DNA from: Przewalskia tangutica
Lineage: Eukaryota; Streptophyta; Magnoliopsida; Solanales; Solanaceae
Assembly (NCBI GenBank): GCA_029844215.1
Contig: CM056724.1
Location: 90,787,093-90,851,092 of the forward strand
Direction of reading: 5' to 3'
DNA: 64,000 nt
Both the position numbers and the translations under genes were made by a program. Shown piece after piece: positions 11,626 to 23,155 of the stretch (positions are counted from its first letter, which is position 1; each line of letters starts with the position of its first letter). Below the pieces are notes generated by a model that was not told the DNA's origin, did not search any database, and worked only from the letters and a program-made list of their open reading frames with translations.

Positions 11626-12250
11626 TTGCGTAGATGTGATATGCTGATGACGATATCGTTTTCGGACATATGGCGTCGTTTTCGGACTTGGCGTCATGGC
11701 GTCGTTTTCGGACTTGGCGTCGTTTTTGGACCTTGCGTCGTTTTTGGACTTGTCGTCGTTTTCGGACTTTGCGTCGTTTTTGGACTTGTTGTGCTGCTGA
11801 CGTCGTTGCCTGGACGTATTGCTGCTGGCGTCGTTTTCGGACTTGGCGTCGTTTTCGGACTTGTTGTGCTGATAACGTCGTTGCCTGGACGTGTTGCTGC
11901 TGGCGTCATTTTCGGACTTGGCGTTGTTTTTGGACTTGGCGTCATTTTTTGACTTGTTGTGCTGATAACGTCGTTGCCTGGACGTGTTTCTGATGGTGTC
12001 GTTTTCGGACTTGACGTCGTTTTCGGACTTGGCATCGTTTTTGGACTTGTTGTGCTGATAACATCATTGCCTGGACGTGTTGCTGCTGGTGTCGCTTTCG
12101 GACTTGGCGTCATTTTCGGACTTGGCGTCGTTTTTGGACTTGTCGTCGTTTTTGGACTTGTTGTGCTGATAACGCCGTTGCCTGGATGTGTTGTTGCTAG
12201 TGTTGTTGCGTAGACGCAATGCTGATGACGTCGTTTGCCTGGACGTGTTG
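11626..12250. repeat. 18-bp minisatellite with a higher-order unit
   Basis: The core unit GCGTCGTTTTCGGACTTG is repeated more than 15 times with small variants. It is punctuated every few units by a second block (GTTGTGCTGATAACGTCG then TTGCCTGGACGTGTTGCT), giving a higher-order period of roughly 80-130 bases. The unit length is a multiple of three and lacks stops in several frames, so long open frames appear on both strands; these are by-products of the repeat. Confidence 0.9.
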
Positions 12251-12941
12251 CTGATGGTCCTGTAGAATAAATGCTCCTGCAAGCTAAGTTTGAGAAATAT
12301 TAGTGTATACCTGTTAAAACAAAATGATAAATATTTGAGAAATGCAATTTTGTGGGTAGAGATGTCGTCCCTGATATGCCGGATGAATACTGAGATATTG
12401 TCCTTGCACGGACATGCTAAATGTTGCAACTGACGAATTGCCATGATGTCTTTGTTGTGTGCGTGGGTTGCAACTTTGACTTTATGCCCGAGCTGATGTG
12501 CTAGACTTTGTTGCAGAATTTTTGAATTCTGAATGTTGATTGTTGATGCCCCTCTCTGCTTCTGCTGCTTCTACTGCGGATTTTGAACTTTGGATTATTG
12601 TCATATCCTCTGCCTCTGCTGCTTCTTTCTGCTTTTGCTGTATTTTCTGTTTCTGCTAATATGAAGAACTTTTGTTGTATCTTCTGCTAATATGAAGGAC
12701 CTGCGCTCAAAGAAAATTTTGTGATTTTGGGGGGGCGGTTGATTCGCGTTGACCTTATAGTTTTGACTCTTGATGCTCGGATGTCTGCCTTGTTTGGACT
12801 CATAACCCCTGCCTGGTTTCCTACCTTGTCCCAGTTTTGAATATTCAAAGGGCGTTTAGCCTAAAGTGGGACTCAATGGGGTTGTTTTGTATATTATGTG
12901 TATTTTCGTTATTTTCAAAATAATGGAAGGTTTCCTAAAGG
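12251..12941 (-). other. Noncoding internal region of Ogre-type element
   Basis: No recognisable protein. A pyrimidine- and CTG-rich stretch (12540-12700, repeated TCTGCTGCTTCT-like words) separates the minisatellite from the gag side. This is where pol would be expected in an autonomous relative. Confidence 0.4.
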
Positions 12942-13103
12942 TGTGACCGAAGCCGATTTAGGCCGCCTACGTATCCCCATGAGACAATCAGGTCATGACG
13001 TAGTTCATTACAAGCGAAATTGGGTAAAAAATTCTAGAGTTGGGACCGAAGCCGAAACGGCCGCCTACGTATCCACCAAGGGAATCAGGTCAAACGTAGT
13101 TCC
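12942..13103. repeat. Two-copy module ACCGAAGCCGA...CCTACGTATCC...ACGTAGTTC
   Basis: Copies start near 12945 and 13044, about 100 bases apart. The reverse complement of the same module (GAACTACG, TTGACCTGATTCC, GATACGTAGGCGGCC) forms the array at 39180-39545 in the plus-strand Ogre-type element, so it is a shared component of two different Ogre families. Confidence 0.75.
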
Positions 13104-13264
13104 ATTTTATTACATATAAAGGGAAAAATATATTAAACTAACTATTTCAGGACTCGGCGGGCCAAGGCAGGGGCATGAGTCCATTTCTTATTGCTTTGTG
13201 TCTTCAACGGCTGGGTCTTCAGCAGGATCATCTCTTGCAGCACACAACTATACGAATGACTTAT

Positions 13265-15195
13265 TCAATGGTTAAATAATCTCCGGCAAGGAGCACCTCC
13301 TTTTCTCTGACGGTTGGTCGATGACTCAACTGTCTTCCCTTTTCGGGCTGGCGTAATAGTCCCTTCCAGACTGTCTTCTTCATTTTTAGCTATCATGTTC
13401 ACATGGGCATCTTCATAACCCGAGAGAAGGTTATTGTTTGCATTGAGAGGAGCATCTTTCAGCCGAATGACTCCCTCCTCGATCAACTCCTCTATTATGT
13501 CCTTGAGTGTATATCAATTTTTGATGTCGTGTCCCTCTGCACCGGAGTGGTATGTATAATGTTTGGTTCTATCGTGCCCTCGGGAAGTAGGCCTGGGGGT
13601 ATTTCTGGGAATTGGCTGGAGTATTCCTGCGGCTTTCAGCTTCTCATACACTTGGGCTATGAGTTCGGCTGAAGGTGTATAAGTTCTGGTTGACTTTCTC
13701 TCAACATCTATGCGGGGTTTGGGTCCGTTTGGGGTGCGGGTTCGTGATTGTGGTGAGTATTTTGGGTATGCTGGTTAGGTATGGTAAACAGGATATGGGG
13801 TGGCGCAGTGCTGATAATATGATTGTGGATTTTGAGTGTTTTGGTTATGGTAAGAAGGCGGTGGGCTTTGATACACTGGAAGTTGTTCTGGCCTTTGCTC
13901 CTGAATGACCATGATAGAGGGTAATGCATCTCTTCTCCTCTGGGAGGTACCTCCGATGGAATTTGACTGCACTGCTCTTCTAGTTGCTTGTAAGGCTGTC
14001 AGGTTTATTAATCCTGCCTGTCTTAATGCCTTCTTCCACGAAGTCGCCCATTCTTACGACTTCTGCAAAAAACTTCGCCCAATTACACTGATCATCCTTT
14101 CATAATACGTCGCGTCTTTTAACGACTGCACGAACAAGGTGGGCATTTCGCTCTCTGCCTTTGGAGGTTGGACCTTTGCTGCTTCTGACCGCCACCTCAA
14201 GGCGTATTCCCTGAAAGTTTCTGTGGATTTCTTTTCAAGTTTCATAAGATAAAATCTATCCGGGACAGTGTCAGTGTTGAATCTGAATCTATCCATGAAA
14301 TCTTGTGCCATGGCATTCCAACCGTCCCATTTTCGAGGGTCTTGGCATGTGTACCAGTCCAGCGCCTCGCCGGTTAGACTCCTGATGAATAGCTTCATGA
14401 TGATTGCTTGATTTTTCCCAACTCCAATCAATTTATCGCAATATGACCTTAGATGAGCTCGAGGATTCCCCTTTCCATCGAACATGTCAAATTTGGGCAC
14501 CTTGTATCCCACAGGTAATTAAACATCGGGGTGCATACATAAGTTTTCATATTCTAAACATTCCTCCCCCTTGTTCATTTGAATGCTTTTGAATGCCTCT
14601 TTCAAGCTACGGATTTATTTTGCCACATTTTCATCAGCTCTAGCTCGATTCTGCCGCTCCACTTCCCTGTATTGATTTGTCTCTTGAGAGGATGCATGCA
14701 TAATAAATGGTTGGCTTTTGGTCGGATGTGCTAATCCCCCACATTGTTTGTTAGGACTAGTGATGCGTGTCCTCTGCTCGTATTGGGTGACTTGGCAATT
14801 TGGGCTGAGTGGGGAGATATAAGTAGGTGGAGGTTGAGATATATATGTAGTAAACGGATCATTTTGGAGGTCGGTTTGCAAATTGACCGGGCGAGTGACG
14901 TTTTGGTGTGAGCTGGTATGTTGCGGCCTTTGCGGGGAGCTTTGGGGAAGTGGAGGCTCAAGGGCTTGTGACACGATTGCATTTGTCCTTTGCTCTGGGA
15001 GTGGTGCATTCAAGCTAATGAGCAGTTTGTGATATTTCAGAGCCTTTCTATTTCGGCTTGCATGACTTCCATTTGCTGCAATAGTTTGGCGAGGTGTTGA
15101 TCATTGGTGTTTCTCCTTTCTAACGCCTCTGCATCCTCTACAGGAACGGGGACGAGTCCTAAGATGTTTCGTTCTGGTGCCTCTGGATTGGTCAT
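13265..15195 (-). pseudogene. gag: Ogre/Tat-type gag, frameshifted
   Basis: It probably starts at the ATG at 15195 (MTNPEAPERNILGLVPVPVE), then a coiled-coil-like segment (EALERRN...LLQQMEVMQAEIERL) ends in a stop near 15040. A Pro/Gln-rich stretch follows at 15013-14615. The retrotransposon Gag core is at 14512-14054, with FDMFDGKGNPRAHLRSYCDK, an ALDWY segment and FREYALRWRSEAAK. The Tyr/Gln-rich C-terminal part is at 13972-13708. A conserved HSGAEGHD motif lies near 13540, followed by an in-frame TGA and then a DLIEEGV-like tail at 13486-13265. At least three frameshifts or stops break it. The family role is the capsid protein. No protease follows. Confidence 0.8.
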
Positions 15196-16034
15196 TTATG
15201 ATTGTGCTTCTACCAGTCAACGCGAATCAACCTTTTGGGGATAAGCTAGGCAAAAAATAACCTTCTAATAAATGAAGTAAACCAAGTTAGTATAATATGC
15301 AAAGAATTGCAGGCAATATATAATAATAAGCAAATTGCAAATCAAGCGTGTGCTCTAATATGTTTGGGACCTCTTTATGCCAGAGGTAGTCCTAAACGTC
15401 ACATATGCGAGGTTATGATGGATCTGTCCAAGCCGCCCAACTGTAATGCTTTTGTTGGAAATGGCGACCAAATGACGGTGCACTTTTCCAATTTCAGCAT
15501 GTCATGATTAGGTTTGGATTTGTCTATCATTGCCATGCTACATATAATATGCTGGTTGGTCGTTGGGTTGAGAAACCCGTCGACAAGTTTGGTGTCTTCC
15601 TAACTGTGGCGTCGATACCAAGGACCGACCCACCTAAGGTAAATGAATGCATGCCTTAAAATAAAGGGTGGTATAGCTCTATCCTGAGTTTCTAAGATTT
15701 GGCTTTACTAGACGCAATGTTCCCGAGCAGACAACTCGAGTGAGAAGGCTACGCGGCTGATCAGACGAAACGATCTAACTCCGCGCAGGCGCCAACTCTC
15801 CTAAAATTTGGATATTTTTTAAAGAAATTTGCGGGTGCGCGAAGCACACCAACGCGTGAGTGTGTGATAGTGTGAATTTTCCAGAATGGAAGAAATATGA
15901 GCGGAATGCCAGTTTAAGGAAAGCAGTAAAGCACATAGCAATTAAAGCAAATAAACAAAATACAGTACATAAAAATTAAATGCAAAAATAGTGCCAAATA
16001 ATAACCCTAGGTCTGTTGTGGTTAAGAACCTTAA
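15196..16034 (-). other. Ogre 5' leader between primer site and gag
   Basis: Noncoding leader. The stretch 15430-15660 is also found, inverted, at 36660-36860 in the plus-strand Ogre-type element (shared words GACCAAATGACGGTGCAC and CAACCCAACGACC), so it is a conserved leader segment of the wider family. Confidence 0.55.
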
Positions 16035-16053
16035 TTCCCCAGCGGAGTCGCCA
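16035..16053 (-). other. Ogre primer binding site (tRNA-Arg type)
   Basis: The minus strand reads TGGCGACTCCGCTGGGGAA, the usual Ogre/Tat primer site. It is 3 bases from the LTR end at 16057. Confidence 0.88.
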
Positions 16054-16056
16054 TTC

Positions 16057-19000
16057 TGCCGCGCCCGATTTCGACCGCGACATTTTTAAAATAACTCTTG
16101 CTTAATAAAAATGTTAGAAAAACAAAATAAAATGCTAAATGTTAAAAGGGTGCTAAAATTGAAGAGGTGCTTAAAAGGTGCTAGAATATTAAAAGTGCTA
16201 AAGGGGCTAGAAATGCTAAAGAGTTCGCGGAGTCGCCACCTAATTAATTGGATGAATTAGGACACCTAAATGTTAACTAGTTTAAAGTAAACATTAACTC
16301 CATTTTAATGGTCTGCTAAACTTAAAGAGATTCTGGGTAAGAGTTCTTTATTAATCTAGAGGGAAGGGGTTAGGCACCCTCTAAGATCCGTTAACTTGCG
16401 GTTGTCCTGCCAAACCTAGGGTAATTATTATGTTAAAAATGCGTGTTTTGAAAATATAAAAGATGCTTCAAAATATTTTATGAAAGGAGGCTTGATAAAA
16501 GTTTGTAAGACTAATGCTATAAAAAATATATATAAAGTTTTAAAGTGTGCATTTATATTGTTTATGATGTAAACGGTGCAAAGTTGATTTATGGACTATA
16601 GTCTATAGATATGCATTTATCTGCGAAATCAGAGAAGTGGTGCGTTAGTTTTAGATATGTCATTCTAACGATTAGGCAAAAGATTAAATATGAATGACAG
16701 ACCTAAGATAGATAAATTAGAAGTGTGTTTCAAGTTTTAAAGCTAACCACCCCATTTCATGTATTCAAGGATTAATTATTCTAGACAACCTATTAATTAC
16801 AAAGTTAAATAATTAGGCAACAATTTAAACAAATAACATAAAAGGTGGATATGATCGCGGAGGTTTTCAAGATGTGTGGCGACATCATCTTATCCTATTT
16901 TGTCTTAGGAATACTGAAGCGGTAATGCGGATGCACGTGGACGCGGGTTGCCATTTGAAGTAGCTCGTGATGAGTCTCGCCGTAAGACTCTTCATTTTGC
17001 TCCGATGCATTTCATGTAAAAATAAAGAAAGATAAGGATTAGTATATACCCCAAAATATCGACAGAATAGTAAACAAGCAGTTCACGTGCATATAAATTT
17101 ATTTTTAAAGCACATATGCAGTGATTGATTCTGAAGATCAACAAGTAACCCAAAATAAATAAGGGATCCTGCGAGTTTGGCCCAGACGTGCATATAAACT
17201 GGACAGGGGAGAGGTAAAGGGGAAAGATAAAGGTTTTCGAGCCTAGGGAACAGTTAATGTGCCAAGACTGTTTGAGGAAATAAAACAAGCCCAAATACAT
17301 ACAACAGTGATATGCATAATGCCATGCTAAATATACAGGTTTGATATACCGATTGCGTCATTCATATCCCTGCATATATTTACTGTTTTTTTTATTCCAA
17401 GACCACAAACCAACAGACAAGATCGATTGGACACGTATTTATTAACACGGGCCTCAAGATGTATACAGGGGGGTTCAGTTTCAGACTTCTCTTAGGGATA
17501 ATAAGCTAGGCAATCCTAGTGCAATACAAGGTTCCTGGATGATTAGATTCACATCGATGGGGGTATTCAGTATCCAATTCAGGGAATGTTTGTTTAACTG
17601 GGCTGCTGGAAACACGCTAAGGGTAGGAGGGGTAATTAGACAACTTAAAGATATGCGACCAAGTTCTGGAAAAGTACAACACAATACATCTTATCTAATT
17701 TGGATGAACGAACCAACTGATCCCATCACTTAACAGATTGAGATAAAGGTAAATGACACAATACATTAACATATGTTTTACTATATCAAGGCAATATTAT
17801 CTTTTGAATATGAGATGCAACAGATACTATCCTTCATATGGCATGGAAACAACTCAAGAGATGCTAATACAGGTATCATCTGACTATTAGATATACGAGA
17901 CATATAGGGTTGCTAGTTTTGTGAGCGTATGGAGACACGCAAATACCAAAGGGTCGCTCAGATATGTAGAGGTACCCAATATATGAACACATAGAACTGT
18001 ATCGTATTGTTCATCAAGTATAGTAATGATTAATACTTTAACACAACAATGTCAGAGATTATCAGCCATATATATAAACACATTACTAATGCCATGTATT
18101 ATCCAAATCACATTAATGATCACGATTATAACATCGATGGCGTTTAATATTAACTAACAGGTTCAACACAAACAAATGTACTTCAAATCATACATAAATG
18201 GCATTAAACATAACCAACATAACACATCATTCAAACAGATTGTAAAGCGTAAATCACATGAGAAATCTGAAAGAGAACGGGTTTACCTTCTCCGACAATG
18301 ACCCGGCGCAGTCAGATCAAGTCGTCGATCCGCTCGGAGGTTTTATGCTATGCGACTAAGGCTGTGCGAAAACTAGTGTTTTTTAAGTGTTCTTGCGATT
18401 ATCTTTCAGTTGCATTTAAGGGGGGGTTTTCACTGTCTGCCATGGATGCCAATGCTTGCGGATGCTGAAGGTTTATTCATTTTCCGTGTGTCCTTCCTTT
18501 GTGTTTTTTAGCGGGTATTTGTTCCCGTCCAGCTCTGTTCCTTAAATTGTTTATTGCTATTTGACTGCTCTCCCGACTGAGCTCTGCCTCTTTTCGTTCT
18601 GCCTTTGCAGGTGCTTTATATGGCCATGGTTTGGGTTCTAATGTTGGTAAGTAATCAAGGTGCGATTTTGGACGAGATTTGTGCTTGATTCGTGCGATTT
18701 GAACAGGTTATGGTAAGGTAAACGATTTGAAGGATTTGGTTTAGTTATGGTAAGAACAGGGGTATCGATATGGTAGCTGATTCACGAGGTGATTCGCCGG
18801 ATTCTCCGGCGAGAATCCCGGCATGGGTGTTGGGAGTGGGGCGGCGACTGAAGCTTTTTTAGGGTTCTTTCTCGTTTTGTTTTTTTTTCTTTTTCTTTGG
18901 ACGATGGGGGGGAGAAGGTATAAAGGGAAGATGGGCGTGTGGGCTTGCGGGTGTGGGCTAAGGGGAAAATAAAAAGCTGGGGTAATGGGCTGATAGAGGG

Positions 19001-19649
19001 GCTGGGTGAACTGGGCCTGCGGGTCACGGGTTTGGGCCAGGGGATTTGTTGGGCTGCGGGTTGTTATTTTAATTAGGGGTAGAGTTTTAAGCGTATTAGT
19101 TTAGGTGTATTATTAATTAATTAGTGGTAAATTAAATTAATAAATTGTGATTGAATTATTTTAGGTGCTTTGTTAGTCTAAGTTTGAGATTAAAAAAAAT
19201 AAAGACGGACGTGCTATTTAATTAGTGCTTAATTTTTATAATGCGATGTTGTTATTAAAACTTATTTATTATGCGTATTTTATTATTATTTAAGCTAAGA
19301 TTAAATTATCTTAATATGACTTTAGGCGCTACAATAATTATGAAATTGCTTTGCGTATTAATAAATGCGACTATGCTATTTAACACGACGTTACTGTCGA
19401 ATTATTTATTTTATGTATTTATTTTATTATCATTTAAGAATTATGACAGAGCTTAAAATTAATAAATGTGGGCGCGAGACTCTAAGTGCTTAATATTCTG
19501 CGTAAGACGTGGTGTCATTATTAAATTGCTTGTTTATGCATGTATTATTGTTGCATTTTATTATTAAAAATCATAAAAAATTATTTTGCAAAATTAGTCT
19601 AATTTTATAGCTAATGACTGGACGGGAGGGTCAAAATTGGGTGTCAACA
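16057..19649 (-). repeat. Ogre-type 5' LTR
   Basis: 3593 bases, TGCCGCGCCC...GTCAACA on the plus strand, near-identical partner of 7199-10798. A candidate minus-strand TATA (CATATAAAG) lies at 18613-18622, conserved with 9753-9762. A C/T-rich leader-like region on the minus strand lies downstream of it in element sense (about 18420-18610). A 100-102 codon open frame on the minus strand is present in both LTRs but is not supported as a gene (see rejected list). Confidence 0.92.
18613..18622 (-). promoter_or_regulatory. Candidate TATA box of Ogre 5' LTR
   Basis: The minus strand reads CCATATAAAG, conserved in both LTRs. Placement in the middle of a long LTR is plausible, but the start site is not visible and AT-rich alternatives exist nearby. 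Confidence 0.35.
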
Positions 19650-19654
19650 CCTAC

Positions 19655-20236
19655 CCAAAATTGTTTTTCTTTCCCTATAGGCACACATGTTCTCCTTCCT
19701 TTTACGTCATCTTTAAGTGTTAATTTTTCTCCTTTTGACATTGTTCATGCAGAATTATGGACATCTCTTATTACTAGTTCACTGGGTCACAAATACTATC
19801 TAGTTTTATTAGATAATTTTTCTCACTTTAGTTGGGTATACCCACTTAAATTCAAGTATGAAAATTTTGCCAAGTTTCTTCAATTTCGTATTTATATCAA
19901 AACACAATTTGAAAGAACCATCAAATCATTTCAATGTGATAATAGACGTTAGTTTAAAATTCCGCATTTCACAAATTTTATACAAATAATGGCATGATTT
20001 TTTGCTTCACGTGTCCCCACACCCCCCCCCCCCCAAATGATAAATCTAAACGAATTATCTACACTATCAATAACATGGTTCGTACAATCCTTTTACATGT
20101 CTCTCCCCCTTCCTTCTGGGTCTATGCAGTCAAAATGGTTGAATACATTTTTAATCTTTTACCTACTCGTACTCTTCATAATAAGACCCCCACCAAAAAT
20201 TATTCTGTCAAATCACCTCCTATAATCACCTTCTAA
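19655..20236 (+). pseudogene. pol: copia integrase, inactivated
   Basis: Plus-strand translation gives a GTHVLLPF segment, then VHAELWTSLITS, YYLVLLDNFSHFSWVYPL and FQCDN, typical of the copia integrase core. The first catalytic residue, normally the Asp of an HxDLW-type motif, is Glu here (VHAELW). The second Asp (QCDN) is kept. The catalytic Glu that follows is replaced by a stop (TAG near 19949). Sequence resumes at about 19994 with CPHTP, a run of 13 cytosines at 20022-20034 in place of the usual QQNG codons, then a KRIIYTINNMVRTILLH segment. Not functional. Confidence 0.85.
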
Positions 20237-20469
20237 TTTTTGGTTGCCTTAGCTACCCAAATCTTGCCTCCACGACCCCTCATAAATTGGCACCTCGCAC
20301 CACTCCACGTGTCTGCTTAGGCTTCCCGTCTAATCATCGGGGCTATTTGTGCTATGACTTGTCCACACGTAAAATCCATGTCTTTTTCCATGTAACGTTT
20401 GATGTAACAATCTTCCCATTTGCAAACATCTAAAAATTTCAAAACATAGATTATACCTTTCTAGACGAG

Positions 20470-21001
20470 TCTGATGCCTTTCATATTGTCCACCATGCTC
20501 TCTGTCATACCACAGTTCCCACTATTCCGGTGATAACAAACACCGTCGTTGCCACCTCGGTCACATCACCAGCCATCCCTGTCACTACCGATCCTATCCC
20601 GTCGATACCCCACCACCACCATCGTTCCAATTTACCACTTTTCCCATACATAATAGTCACCGGAACCAAATCGACATCGTCATCCACCGACCCACCAGTA
20701 ACCGTCAACATATAACCTCCCCACCACCGAACACCTAAGCCCAATGTCAACCCGTCACACGAACCCACAAACCAACCTAACAGAAACTCCATCCCGACAC
20801 CGATCACCGGAACCAAACCCAACCCCACCTAATCTCATTAATTTATCTAGTCCGTCACCAATCGGTCACACTACCCCGTCACCCACTATACCACCCTCAG
20901 CCATTGACCTACGCCACTTCCAGAACTCAACCCACACCTCTGCCCAACCAGCACCTGCACCCTCGCACAAAATGGAAACACCAAAAATTAGCCAAACTTG
21001 A
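20470..21001 (+). pseudogene. copia IN-RT linker region, Pro/Ser/Thr-rich
   Basis: Low-complexity sequence open in several frames, rich in Pro, Thr and Ser codons (for example TVPTIPVITNTVVATS, then long ACC/CCA runs). It lies exactly where copia polyproteins have a variable linker between integrase and reverse transcriptase. No domain is recognisable. Confidence 0.6.
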
Positions 21002-21051
21002 CCGAATTGGAATGCGGTTATGTGTGAGAAATTTAATGCTTTAACAAAATA

Positions 21052-21447
21052 ACATACTTGGAACCTGGTTCTGTGGCCGGATGGGGCTAATGTGATTAGA
21101 TGTATGTGGTTATTTCTTCACAAATTCAGAGACAGTGGTGATCTTGAGCGCCATAAGGCGAGACTTGTGGCTAATGGTACTGGTTAGCATGAGGGCATTG
21201 ATTATGGTAAGACGTTTAGTCTTATGGTTAAACCAGCCACCATTACATGGTTCTAAAAATAGCTATGGGTAAGCATTCGCCAATTCATCAGCTTGATGTA
21301 AAGAATGTGTTCTTACATGAGGATTTGAAAGAAATTATTTACATGCACCAGCTGCCATGCTTTGTACTTCCAGAGGCTCGTCATTATGTATGTCGTCTTC
21401 GTAAGTCACTATATGATTTGAAACGGGCCCCCGGAGCGTGGTACGAG
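21052..21447 (+). pseudogene. pol: copia reverse transcriptase N-terminal part, truncated
   Basis: Translation gives a WNLV segment, WLFLHKFRDSGDLERHKARLVANG and GIDYGKTFSLMVKPATI, then after a frameshift near 21250 HQLDVKNVFLHEDLKE, YMHQLPCFV and RLRKSLYDLKRAPGAWYE. These are the first RT motifs of copia; the first catalytic Asp (QLDVKN) is present. Internal stops and at least one frameshift occur. The catalytic YVDD box would lie further downstream and is cut off by the insertion of element B at 21448. Confidence 0.85.
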
Positions 21448-22932
21448 TGATGCGCGATTTAATGCACATACTTTAACGCAAGTGCACGTTATCGTGACAA
21501 GTAATATAGTCTAGGTAAGACCGAATATCGTCCTCAAGGATTAGTGTTCAAGTACCAATTATCTATCATTTGTTATCTATTTGGTAGCCGATATTTGAGT
21601 TTGTTGATTATAACTAACAATTATAAATACTAATTAACTATGTGTTTACTTCAGTAGTGATGGAAATAGGGCTTCCAAGTCTCCTCAACTATCCGCTTAT
21701 ATTACTTATTAATGCAATGAATTATGGTTCTTCTTCTTTTGGAGCTAGCAGGTTTACTAATTCATTTTATACTCCCGTTAAGGCTATATAAACACTCAAC
21801 CCCAGTAGCGCTCCTTTCTACCTTTCGGCGATAAGGATGACTCTATAGGAGGATTAAGAATAAAAACCTTGTTAATTGTCACGCACCATGCGTGAAATTA
21901 GGTATTTAAACCCCTATTAACGCTACACAAGTAATTGAGGTATTTTTATCCCCAATCCGACCTATGTCTACCCAACTTACATCATAGTCACAACCTCCTC
22001 CTTTCGAAGTTTGATTAGAAATCATATAAATAATGATAATTAGTGATCAATTAATTACCATGAATTCAAAGCAACTATTGGGTAAATCTAAACAATAAGA
22101 AGAATAACCATAAACATGCATTAACTCATAAAATAAGGTTCAAGTGATTTGACATGGAAAGACCTATAATAGAATTAGTTCCTAGCCATTGACATGACAA
22201 GAACTAATTCAATATCCAACATAAAAACTAAAAGTAAAGTAAAGAAAAGAAAAGAAAATTACTAAGTAAATGTCTCCAATCTTCAACTCCAAGAAGTTTT
22301 GTGTTTGTGCAAGAAAGGTGTCACGACCCGACCCCGGGCCGCGACTGGTGCCCTACTTGGGCACCCCGTTCAGGTATTCATCAGAGAATAGCAGCGGAAC
22401 ATACACAACGTAAACACATGTGTAAAATAATATACAACACAGGCTAGCCGACAAGGCCGCCTTCCATAATATAAACGAAGTCAAAAGTACAACTTTACAA
22501 CTCAGTTCTTATAGCCCAACCACAATGTGAATACGCACCTAGGAATAACAAGCGTATGGACAGGGCCCCGCCATACCATGAATGTACATAATCTACAACA
22601 TCAGGGACAAGACTGTACCAAAAGAAAGACAAGCCTCCGGAGAATGGAGCTTCCATCGTCTGATAAGTGATCCTAAGAATGTGGATCTCGCACCGCCTTA
22701 CTCTTTCTGCGCAGATTTAACGCAGCGGCGGCGGGGTCAAGACACAATGTACTAAGTATGTAAACCGAAGGTAATCAGAATTGCAATGTAAGTTTAAAAT
22801 AAAGCCGAGACATGTATGATAACAAAATTACGATACAAAGGCCTTACTAACAATGAGAGTAAATCCGGAGAATACGACAACATCATAATAGCGATCTCGA
22901 ATCAAATCATGGGTAGTGAACCCATAAAACCA

Positions 22933-23155
22933 GTGGTATAACGTCTTGGGGTTCTTACCCTCATTTACACTCTTACCACGGGCGTGGTATAACGTCTTGG
23001 GAGTTTGCCCCTCATTTATACTCTTATCCTGGAGAAGATAGTAACGCAGGTGGTATAACGTCTTGGGGGTTTGCCCCTCATTTATACTCTTATCCTGGAG
23101 AAGGTGGTATAGCGTCTTGGGGGTTTGCCCCTCACTGATACTCTTACCCTATCTC
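22933..23155. repeat. Tandem repeat in E-family LTR, four copies
   Basis: The unit starts GGTGGTATAACGTCTTGGGG and continues to TTATACTCTTATCCTGG, period about 54-66 bases. Equivalent arrays are at 40511-40732 and 48402-48630, so the array is a fixed part of the LTR. Confidence 0.85.

Larger units (their letters stand above)
7199..19649 (-). mobile_element. Ogre/Tat-type LTR retrotransposon, non-autonomous, TSD CCTAC
   Basis: Complete 12.45 kb element on the minus strand. The 5' LTR is at 16057-19649, the tRNA-Arg-type primer site at 16035-16053, gag at 13265-15195, minisatellites at 10917-13103, the polypurine tract at 10799-10815 and the 3' LTR at 7199-10798. Five-base target duplications match exactly: CCTAC at 7194-7198 and 19650-19654. 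The internal region is only 5.3 kb. No protease, RT, RNase H or integrase could be recognised, whereas autonomous Ogre elements carry a long pol. It interrupts a copia integrase gene. Confidence 0.92.
19650..21447 (+). mobile_element. Ty1/copia (Ale-like) polyprotein, right part, interrupted by element B
   Basis: Continuation of the copia element from 7198 after the Ogre insertion. In order it contains the integrase core and C-terminal part (19655-20236), a Pro/Thr-rich linker (about 20470-21001) and the start of reverse transcriptase (about 21052-21447). It ends abruptly where LTR B begins at 21448; the remaining RT, RNase H and 3' LTR should lie beyond the window if they survive. Stops and frameshifts show that it is old. 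Confidence 0.85.

Noticed and set aside
11626..12213. Long repetitive open frames on both strands, as a possible repeat protein
   Set aside because: They arise from an 18-base tandem unit without stops in several frames; no start context, domain or selection is visible.
13675..13908. Plus-strand open frame in the Ogre interior
   Set aside because: Antisense of the Tyr/Gln-rich gag C-terminal region on the minus strand.
21443..21447. ACGAG as target duplication of element B
   Set aside because: Not rejected on sequence, but the other end of B is outside the window, so it cannot be confirmed and is only mentioned as possible.
22933..23155. Four-copy repeat GGTGGTATAACGTCTTGG, as a separate satellite
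   Set aside because: It occurs at the same place in all three E-family LTRs, so it is part of the LTR.
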